Source: Sinorhizobium sp. A49
Lineage (GTDB): Bacteria > Pseudomonadota > Alphaproteobacteria > Rhizobiales > Rhizobiaceae
Assembly (NCBI RefSeq): GCF_002002725.1
Contig: NZ_MUNW01000032.1
Location: 124,001-188,000, forward strand
DNA: 64,000 bases
Direction: 5' to 3'
Of this stretch, positions 57,929-64,000 are shown piece by piece; position 1 is the first letter of the stretch, and the number at the start of each line of letters is the position of its first letter. The position numbers and the translations under genes were made by a program. The notes beneath the pieces are model-generated. The model was not told the origin of the DNA. It saw only the letters and a program-made list of their open reading frames with translations, and searched no databases.

Positions 57929-59367
57929 TGCGGCCCGACAGCTCCGAAAAGGATAAGTAACGCCCCGACCATCATGGTCAGCTGGCTGCGCCAATCGCGC
58001 ATGATGAAAACGACGGGATCCTCGTGCAGCATGCCACGGCGCGCTAGCATCCAGATCCGCAACAGCATGTAAAGCACCAGCGGGCAAAGCGGCCACAGCG
58101 CCCATGGCGTCGTGTACATCTCCTGCAGTTCCTTGCTGTGCACATAGAGTGCAAGCACCAGGGCCGACGTGAAGGCGGAGGCCACACCGGCCTGCCCGAC
58201 CATTTCGAAATCGACCGCGAGATAGCCACGCCCGGGAACGGCGCCACCGTCCTTGTCTTCGAATTCATGCAGCTCGACGTATCGCTTCACCAGCGCGAGG
58301 CTCAAGAAGAAGAAGATCGCGAAGGATACCAGCCAGAAGGAAAGCTCGGTGCCGGTCGCTGCCGCGCCGGCAACGATCCGGGTCGTGTAGAGGCCGGCAA
58401 GCGTGAACACGTCGACCAGAAGCTTGCGCTTCAACACGAACGTGTAGGCCGTCGTGGCGCAGGCATAGAAGGCGAGGACGACTGCGAAGTTCCACGGCAA
58501 GAGCGAGGTTAGCGAAACCGAAGCCAGGATCAGGCAAACGACCATGACCAAAGCCGTTGGCACCGACATCTGGCCGCTGGCGAGTGGTCGGTTGCGCTTC
58601 TTCGCGTGACGTCGGTCATTGGCCAGATCGGAGAGATCGTTGATGATGTAAACGGCAGAGGCAAGGAAGCTGAAGGCGAAGAACGCAACGATGACGCTGA
58701 CCAGCGCATCGAGATGCAGGACCTCATGATTGAGGATCATCGGCACACCGATGAGCACGTTCTTCGCCCATTGATGCACGCGGATCGATTTCAAGGCAGC
58801 GAGGGCACTCACCTTGCCGGTATCGAGCTTCTCTGCATCGTGATTGCGACGCCATTTCTCAGCCGCCGCATCGGGAGCAACGACGATCGCGCGACGCGCG
58901 ACGTCGAACACCGCGATGTCGTCACGGCTATTGCCCATGTAGTCGAAACCGCCCTTGCCGAAGCGGTCGACAAGTGCGTCACGCTTGCGGCCGCTCGTCA
59001 GATTGAGTGCCTCGGATGAATGCATGATCGAAGAAAAGAGCCCGACATGCGCAGCAACCCCCAGGGCAACAGCGGGTGCGGCACCGGTGACAAGCACGAT
59101 ATCGCGCCCGCCGGCCTTCTCAGCAGCCAATCGATTCAGCACCGTCTGGCGGTAGGGCCAGTCCTCAGCCTTTCGGCCGGAGCGCGAAGCAACTTCATGT
59201 TTAAGGCGAGCCTTGCCCTGCCACAGCCATAGGAGCATGGGGAAGAGCATCAGCGGATTGCGCAATAGGATGATCGCTGCGCCTTCCCAAAGCGTGTCGG
59301 CAGCCAGCAATGTGCCATCCAGGTCGACACACAACGGAATTTGTCGTGTTTCGATGTGCGCGTTCAT
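57925..59367 (-). CDS. HAD phosphatase fused to UbiA-family phosphoribosyl-polyprenol synthase
   Basis: The 480-residue protein has an N-terminal HAD hydrolase (residues about 10-180) with the nucleophile in CVDLDGTLL, motif II VTGAAP near 93, and MGNSRDD near 144. The C-terminal UbiA domain (about 190-480, eight or nine helices) has the first Asp-rich motif NDLSDLANDRRHAKKRNRP at 243-261. That form is characteristic of decaprenyl-phosphate phosphoribose synthase (Rv3806c type) rather than of quinone prenyltransferases. The fused HAD could remove the 5-phosphate that a separate phosphatase removes in mycobacteria. It is the first gene of the cluster and is coupled to the DprE1-like gene. Confidence 0.88.
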   Translation of the reverse strand: MNAHIETRQIPLCVDLDGTLLAADTLWEGAAIILLRNPLMLFPMLLWLWQGKARLKHEVASRSGRKAEDWPYRQTVLNRLAAEKAGGRDIVLVTGAAPAVALGVAAHVGLFSSIMHSSEALNLTSGRKRDALVDRFGKGGFDYMGNSRDDIAVFDVARRAIVVAPDAAAEKWRRNHDAEKLDTGKVSALAALKSIRVHQWAKNVLIGVPMILNHEVLHLDALVSVIVAFFAFSFLASAVYIINDLSDLANDRRHAKKRNRPLASGQMSVPTALVMVVCLILASVSLTSLLPWNFAVVLAFYACATTAYTFVLKRKLLVDVFTLAGLYTTRIVAGAAATGTELSFWLVSFAIFFFLSLALVKRYVELHEFEDKDGGAVPGRGYLAVDFEMVGQAGVASAFTSALVLALYVHSKELQEMYTTPWALWPLCPLVLYMLLRIWMLARRGMLHEDPVVFIMRDWRSQLTMMVGALLILFGAVGPQ

Positions 59368-59496
59368 GAAATATACCCCAGCAATATCTGCCGGAGATCA
59401 TCGCGCCGATCACTTTCAAAGGTGAAAACAAGCGGCCAGATTGCATCCGGAAATTGCCGGTCTGGTTAATAAATGCCGAGCGTAGTTCGGTACGCT

Positions 59497-60429
59497 TCAG
59501 CGGCTGCCGATCCAGTTCAAGGCGTCGCGCCAGTCGGTCATGCGGATCGGCGTTCCATGCGACCCGGTCTCGAAGAGCACGAAGCGGGCCGGAAAACCCT
59601 GCCCTTTCAACGTGCTGTAGAGCGCTTTCTGGCTCTCGGCCGAATAGACGTTATCCCTGCTGCCATGGCTGAAAAACATCGGCAGCCTTGCCTTGTACGC
59701 GGCACTCTTCGTGAAATCGGGATCGGCGACGCCGCCCATGATCATCATGCCGCCAAGGGCCGCAACGGCGCCGGCGTCCCGTGCCACACCCCAGCAGATG
59801 AAGCTGCCCATGGAGGCGCAGGCCAGCACGACCGGCCGGCCGCCGGAGCGCTCGGCGGCAAGCTTGACCAAGCCTGCAATATCAGCTGCCCCAGCCGCAT
59901 CGAAAGACCGAACGCTCGGTGCATAGTAGACGCCGCCATTGGCAACAGCCAGGTTCTTTAGGCGATTGAAGTTGCCACCGAAGGAAAAGTCGTTGGCGCC
60001 GAGGCGCCGGTCGCCGCCTCGCCCGTGGATGAAGATTACGCTGAACCCCGCACCGCGATCCGGGCCGACGCGTGTCACATCGAGCCGGCGCCCGCCCACG
60101 TCGAGCGTCTCGTTGGCTTGCTCACCCTTGACGCCGAGAGAAACGAAATCGCGCTTGACCCGCCGCTCCGGAATTTCGTCACGCCCGTTGATGTCGCGCA
60201 ATTCCTGATAATCGACGACGCGGTAGTCGCCGTTGTCGCTCTGCTCAAGCACTGTGCCGTAGGAAAACAGATCATCCTTGTATGGCTTCAACACCTGCGC
60301 CGCGGCGGGAGCAGCGCCCCCGGCAACAAGCCCGAAGGACAGCACGATGGCGCTAAGCCGACGAAAGCAAGAATGAGCTGTGGACACGGACAACGAAGGG
60401 CTCCCTGGTTCGTCGCAAAGCCTTGCCAT
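59497..60429 (-). CDS. Secreted alpha/beta hydrolase
   Basis: The start is uncertain: ATG 60429 is listed; ATG 60468 and a GTG at 60387 are in frame, and the GTG gives the most compact signal peptide. A signal sequence ends near PAAAQ. The hydrolase core has FIHGRGGDRR near residue 137, the nucleophile elbow ACASMGSF (CxSxG rather than GxSxG), the aspartate in HGSRDNVY, and the histidine in GSHGTP. It acts outside the cytoplasm on an unknown ester. It is 129 bp upstream of the UbiA gene on the same strand, so it may or may not belong to that cluster. Confidence 0.82.
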   Translation of the reverse strand: MARLCDEPGSPSLSVSTAHSCFRRLSAIVLSFGLVAGGAAPAAAQVLKPYKDDLFSYGTVLEQSDNGDYRVVDYQELRDINGRDEIPERRVKRDFVSLGVKGEQANETLDVGGRRLDVTRVGPDRGAGFSVIFIHGRGGDRRLGANDFSFGGNFNRLKNLAVANGGVYYAPSVRSFDAAGAADIAGLVKLAAERSGGRPVVLACASMGSFICWGVARDAGAVAALGGMMIMGGVADPDFTKSAAYKARLPMFFSHGSRDNVYSAESQKALYSTLKGQGFPARFVLFETGSHGTPIRMTDWRDALNWIGSR

Positions 60430-60639
60430 CGGCTCGGCACCAAAGCAACAGTTGGTGACAAGTGCCAACGCTCAGGCTTTATTTTACAGGCATTCGGCGC
60501 CGCCATTCTCCTTTTGTTCGCACAATCGGCAAGAGTCTGGCAGAATTCGGGTGATTCGAATGACTGGGGATGGCGACAAGACCACGGCCTTGCTATGGCC
60601 ATGACCACCTCCGCACGACAGGAATGATCTAGACGCCCC

Positions 60640-62703
60640 ATGGACGACAGCAACGACCTCTTCTCCGCAATGCCCGAACAACCGAAGCCCGCTGTGCCAG
60701 ACGCCGCGCCTGTTGCGCGCGCAGCGCCGGTTCCGCGTGAAGAACCGCGCCCTGCCCCCAAAGGCAGCGATAGTGGCGACTATGACGCTTCGGCAATCGA
60801 GGTGCTGGAGGGGCTCGAGCCGGTGCGTCGGCGTCCGGGCATGTACATCGGCGGCACCGACGAAAAGGCGCTGCACCATCTCTTCGCAGAAGTCATCGAC
60901 AACTCGATGGACGAAGCGGTGGCTGGTCACGCCAATTTCATCGAAGTCTATCTCGACGCTGACGGCTATCTGTCGGTGACCGACAATGGCCGCGGTATTC
61001 CGGTCGAAAACCACCCCAAGTTCCCGGGCAAGTCGACGCTAGAAGTCGTCATGACGGTTCTGCATGCCGGCGGCAAGTTCGATGGCAAGGCGTACGAGAC
61101 CTCCGGCGGCCTGCACGGCGTCGGCGTTTCCGTGGTGAACGCGCTTTCGGACGATCTGGAGGTCGAGGTCGCCAGAAACCGCAAGCTTTATCGTCAGCGC
61201 TTTTCGCGCGGCGTACCGCAGGGCGGGCTGGAAGAACTGGGTGACGTCCACAATAGGCGCGGAACGCGGGTTCGCTTTCATCCCGATCCGCAGATCTTCG
61301 GGCCGCATGCCCGCTTCGAGCCGGCGCGGCTGTTCCGCATGGCACGCTCCAAGGCCTATCTGTTCGGTGGCGTCGAGATCCGCTGGTCGTGCGATCCGTC
61401 GCTGCTGCCTGAAGGTTCCGAAATTCCGGACCGAGCGGTGTTCCATTTCCCGGGCGGCCTGAAGGACTATCTCGCCGCCACGCTCGGCAAGGAATTCACC
61501 GTCACCCGCGAGATCTTTGCCGGCAAGTCCGAAAAGTCGAACGGCCATGGCTCGCTTGAATGGGCGGTCACCTGGTATGGCGGCGACCAGCAGGTCCATT
61601 CCTATTGCAACACCATTCCCACACCCGAAGGCGGGACGCACGAGGCGGGCTTCCGCATCGCGCTCACCAAGGGTTTGAAGAACTACGCCGAACTGACGCA
61701 GAACAAGCGTGCCGCGATCATCACCACCGATGACGTGATGATTTCAGCCGCCGGCATGCTCTCGGTTTTCATCCGCGAGCCGGAGTTCGTCGGCCAGACG
61801 AAGGACAAGCTGGCGACCGTAGAGGCGCAGCGTATCGTCGAAAACGCCCTGCGCGACCCCTTTGACCATTATCTTGCCGACAACCCGGCGGAGGCTGCAA
61901 AGCTCCTCGAATGGGTGATCGAGCGTGCCGACGAGCGCGTCCGCCGCCGCAAGGAAAAGGAAGTCAACCGCAAGACCGCCGTGCGCAAGCTGCGCCTGCC
62001 CGGCAAGCTTGCCGACTGCTCACAGAACACCGCTGAAGGCGCCGAACTTTTCATCGTCGAAGGGGATTCGGCTGGCGGCTCGGCCAAGCAGGCGCGCAAT
62101 CGCGCGAACCAGGCTATCCTGCCGCTGCGCGGCAAGATCCTGAACGTCGCCAGCGCCGGCCGGGAAAAGCAGGGCGCCAACCAGCAGATCGGCGACCTAA
62201 TCCAGGCGCTCGGCTGCGGCACCCGCAGCAAATACCGCGAAGAGGATCTGCGCTACGAACGCATCGTCGTCATGACCGACGCCGACGTCGACGGCGCGCA
62301 CATCGCCTCGCTGCTGATCACCTTCTTTTACCAGGAGATGCCCGAGCTTATCCGTGGTGGCCACCTCTATCTCGCCGTGCCGCCGCTTTATCGCCTGAGC
62401 CAGGGCTCAAAGACGCTTTACGCACGCGACGATGCCCATCGCGAAGAACTGATGCGCACCGAATTCAACGGCCGCGGCAAGGTGGAAGTGGGCCGCTTCA
62501 AGGGTCTTGGCGAGATGCTGCCGGCGCAGCTCAAGGAAACGACGATGGACCCGAAGTTCCGCACATTGCTGAAGGTGCAGATCGACGACGTCGATTTCGA
62601 AGGCACGCGCGAAGCCGTCGACAGCCTGATGGGTACGAAGGCCGACGCACGCTTTCGCTTTATCCAGGAGCGGGCAGTGTTCGCCGACAATCTCGACATC
62701 TGA
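60640..62703 (+). CDS. parE: DNA topoisomerase IV subunit B
   Basis: The 687-residue type II topoisomerase B subunit has a 45-residue Pro/Ala-rich N-terminus. It is followed by the ATPase domain (VRRRPGMYIGGTD, EVIDNSMDEAVAGH, SVTDNGRGIPV, GGLHGVGVSVVNALS), then the transducer domain. The TOPRIM region has LFIVEGDSAGGSAKQARNR near 470 and MTDADVDGAHIASLL near 545. Length and the absence of the GyrB-specific insertion favour ParE over GyrB. With ParC it decatenates chromosomes. It is transcribed divergently from the secreted hydrolase gene. Confidence 0.93.
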   Translation: MDDSNDLFSAMPEQPKPAVPDAAPVARAAPVPREEPRPAPKGSDSGDYDASAIEVLEGLEPVRRRPGMYIGGTDEKALHHLFAEVIDNSMDEAVAGHANFIEVYLDADGYLSVTDNGRGIPVENHPKFPGKSTLEVVMTVLHAGGKFDGKAYETSGGLHGVGVSVVNALSDDLEVEVARNRKLYRQRFSRGVPQGGLEELGDVHNRRGTRVRFHPDPQIFGPHARFEPARLFRMARSKAYLFGGVEIRWSCDPSLLPEGSEIPDRAVFHFPGGLKDYLAATLGKEFTVTREIFAGKSEKSNGHGSLEWAVTWYGGDQQVHSYCNTIPTPEGGTHEAGFRIALTKGLKNYAELTQNKRAAIITTDDVMISAAGMLSVFIREPEFVGQTKDKLATVEAQRIVENALRDPFDHYLADNPAEAAKLLEWVIERADERVRRRKEKEVNRKTAVRKLRLPGKLADCSQNTAEGAELFIVEGDSAGGSAKQARNRANQAILPLRGKILNVASAGREKQGANQQIGDLIQALGCGTRSKYREEDLRYERIVVMTDADVDGAHIASLLITFFYQEMPELIRGGHLYLAVPPLYRLSQGSKTLYARDDAHREELMRTEFNGRGKVEVGRFKGLGEMLPAQLKETTMDPKFRTLLKVQIDDVDFEGTREAVDSLMGTKADARFRFIQERAVFADNLDI

Positions 62704-62719
62704 TCGACCGATCCGTCGC

Positions 62720-62751
62720 GGTGCCTATCTGCTTGCAGGCAGACGGGCACC
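62720..62751 (+). terminator. Compound hairpin after parE
   Basis: GGTGCC/GGCACC outer arms and TCTGC/GCAGA inner arms are separated by a symmetric two-base internal loop, with a 6-base apical loop. It begins 17 bp after the parE stop and lies between convergent parE and a GNAT gene. There is no T run, so it may be a Rho-type or bidirectional end. Confidence 0.5.
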
Positions 62752-62777
62752 CGATGTGGCGTCAGAAGCGACAAGGC

Positions 62778-63272
62778 CTATCGATCGAGATCAGCAGGCG
62801 CATGCAGCGCCTTTTCCATGAACAGACTTAGCGGGTCCGGCTGATAATTGCCGAAAGGCGGACGCTCGACATATCCGGCGCTTCTGTAAAGCCCGATTGC
62901 TTCCGGTTGGTGAATGCCAGTCTCAAGCCGGATCATATCAAGCCCAAGGCTCTTGGCCTGCCGCTCGAGTGTCTGCAAAAGACGCTTTCCGACTTTCAGC
63001 CCCCGTGCTTGCGGATCGACAAACATGCGCTTGATCTCCGCCGTGCCATCACAGGCTTCGACCAGCGCGCAGCAACCGACGACAGCCCCATCGAAACGCG
63101 CGACGAAGAAGGATACGGCCGGCTGCTCCAGTGTCGATACATCGACAAGATGATTGCTTTCGGCCGGATAGAGCGACGCCGTATAGGCGTCCGACATCTC
63201 CAGGAGGCGCAGGATTTCCGGCTGGCGCGGCGGTTCTTCGGCAATCGTGACTTCAGGCAATTTTCGATCCAT
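62778..63272 (-). CDS. GNAT family N-acetyltransferase
   Basis: The start MDRKLPEVTI (ATG 63272) gives 164 residues; the frame continues upstream to 63482 without family features. The acetyl-CoA loop is FVDPQARGLKVGKRLLQTLERQA near residue 92, followed by LETGIHQPEAIGLYRSAGYVERPPFGNY, a segment typical of small bacterial N-acetyltransferases of the YhbS/PanZ-unlike general class. The substrate is unknown. It is convergent with parE. A 15-bp palindrome at 63389-63403 lies upstream. Confidence 0.87.
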   Translation of the reverse strand: MDRKLPEVTIAEEPPRQPEILRLLEMSDAYTASLYPAESNHLVDVSTLEQPAVSFFVARFDGAVVGCCALVEACDGTAEIKRMFVDPQARGLKVGKRLLQTLERQAKSLGLDMIRLETGIHQPEAIGLYRSAGYVERPPFGNYQPDPLSLFMEKALHAPADLDR

Positions 63273-63388
63273 GGCTGTTTCTGAGTTCTGATACGGTTCG
63301 CGGAAGAAACTACGGTCGTGCGTATCGGGAGCCAATACGTCAAATTGCGCAACAAGCGGACCTGCCCCATCAATCCGAATGACACGAC

Positions 63389-63403
63389 GAAACAAATTGT
63401 TTC
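63389..63403. promoter_or_regulatory. 15-bp palindrome upstream of the GNAT gene
   Basis: GAAACAA-A-TTGTTTC has perfect 7-bp arms. It lies 117 bp before the GNAT start and about 100 bp before the divergent hypothetical gene, so it could regulate either. Confidence 0.35.
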
Positions 63404-63502
63404 TGCGCATTCGAGCCACCGCCCCATTTCCGGAAGAATCACACAGGCATAAGTTGACGTGGAAAAACGCACAACCATGCACTAGATGGACACAGCCAGA
63501 CC

Positions 63503-63919
63503 ATGAAAGCCGCCCTGATCGTCATGACCATTCTTGGCTGTGACCACGACGTGAACCAGTGCCAATATATCTCGACGGTGGATGGGACATGGCCCTCGAT
63601 CGCGCAGTGCGATACCGATTCGCAGAAACAGCTGCCGCGCTTCTCCAACGCCAACTATCCGGTGGTCGTAGCCGTCTGCGAGAGCTCCGGCCCCGGCCTT
63701 GCAACCAACGAACCGCAGCAGGAGGTGGCCGCCCCGCTTCCACGGCCCGAGACGCCATCGCCCCAGGCGACCGAGACGCAAGCGGGCCCGCCGAAACGGG
63801 CTTTGGAATTTCTCTCCGGCGCCGTCCCCGACCGCGAGAAGCTGAAATACCTCGTCAGCAGGCCAGTTCACTATATCGAGGACGGTTACTCGTGGGTGGC
63901 GCGCCGGTTCACCGACTGA
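63503..63919 (+). CDS. Conserved hypothetical protein, cysteine-containing
   Basis: The 138-residue protein has no clear signal peptide. Its N-terminal 60 residues contain four cysteines (CDHDVNQC, QCD and VVAVCES), similar to a small uncharacterised rhizobial family I recall. A Pro/Gln/Thr-rich linker (about residues 70-95) leads to a short basic C-terminal segment (EKLKYLVSRPVHYI). The function is unknown; the cysteines may bind metal or form disulfides. It is divergent from the GNAT gene. Confidence 0.7.
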   Translation: MKAALIVMTILGCDHDVNQCQYISTVDGTWPSIAQCDTDSQKQLPRFSNANYPVVVAVCESSGPGLATNEPQQEVAAPLPRPETPSPQATETQAGPPKRALEFLSGAVPDREKLKYLVSRPVHYIEDGYSWVARRFTD

Positions 63920-64000
63920 TGTAACAAGACGAAATCGACATTAATGAATATGTCGTCTTCGAGACCAAGACGACCGTGGCGCGCGGTCAGCGTCAGCTTC

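Noticed and set aside
63924-64000. Open frames at the right edge, both strands
   Set aside because: Only about 77 bases remain. A plus-strand ATG near 63949 and an open minus-strand frame both exist, and neither can be judged without the next sequence.

Overview
The window looks like core chromosome of a Rhizobiaceae alphaproteobacterium, most likely Ensifer/Sinorhizobium. The evidence is the gene order dusB(nifR3)-ntrB-ntrC / ntrY-ntrX-trkA-dat-hfq-hflX and kdsA-eno-ftsB-pdhA-pdhB-pdhC-...-lpdA-...-lipA. From memory this order matches Sinorhizobium meliloti. Other support is a GC-rich sequence with strong third-position bias, which produces long antisense shadow ORFs, and an E1-beta subunit carrying its own lipoyl domain. 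I saw no rRNA, tRNA, CRISPR array, insertion sequence, prophage or integration scar.

Layout. 1-3.0 kb: a tri-haem cytochrome c cut by the left edge, and a ferric-reductase-like flavoprotein. 3.2-5.3 kb: a GntR/FCD regulator convergent with an acetyl-CoA hydrolase/CoA-transferase. 5.6-10.6 kb: assimilatory sulfite reduction (fpr; cysG, DUF2849, cysI, DUF934). 10.8-12.2 kb: a nucleoside deaminase and mazG. 12.25-25.6 kb: hflX, hfq, a D-amino-acid aminotransferase, trkA, the two nitrogen two-component systems NtrYX and NtrBC, dusB, then divergent ispDF and cinA. 25.6-38.6 kb: ratA-like, a P-loop kinase, lipA, a small membrane protein, lpdA, GNAT, SGNH esterase, the pyruvate dehydrogenase genes pdhCBA, ftsB, eno, kdsA and a VOC protein. 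38.8-40 kb: a tiny lipoprotein and a methyltransferase. 40.5-43.1 kb: a phospholipid-type operon (PlsC-like, CdsA, small membrane protein, CDP-alcohol transferase). 43.4-45.7 kb: a DUF418 membrane protein and an SdpR/SdpI-like pair. 45.8-48.9 kb: pyrG, secG, tpiA. 49-52.1 kb: a methyltransferase-acetyltransferase fusion, a GNAT, a TetR regulator and a small helical protein. 52.3-53.6 kb: cytochrome b561 and YceI. 53.6-60.4 kb: a cluster resembling mycobacterial decaprenyl-phosphoryl-pentose synthesis. 60.6-64 kb: parE, a GNAT and a hypothetical protein.

How the genes fit together. Most of the window is housekeeping: sulfur assimilation fed by siroheme and Fpr, nitrogen control, lipoate synthesis next to the lipoate-dependent pyruvate dehydrogenase, and glycolytic and KDO enzymes.

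The most interesting region is 53.6-59.4 kb. It holds a HAD phosphatase fused to a UbiA-family phosphoribosyl-polyprenol synthase, a DprE1-like FAD oxidase, an ArnE/F-like four-helix EamA protein, an extended SDR and a class III aminotransferase. The genes form two translationally coupled blocks. Together they suggest synthesis and membrane flipping of a polyprenyl-phosphate-linked pentose, possibly further modified, whose acceptor is unknown. Second in interest are the PlsC/CdsA/CDP-alcohol transferase operon, where the transferase has altered metal-site residues, and the SdpRI-like pair with AT-rich inverted repeats shared with the DUF418 promoter.
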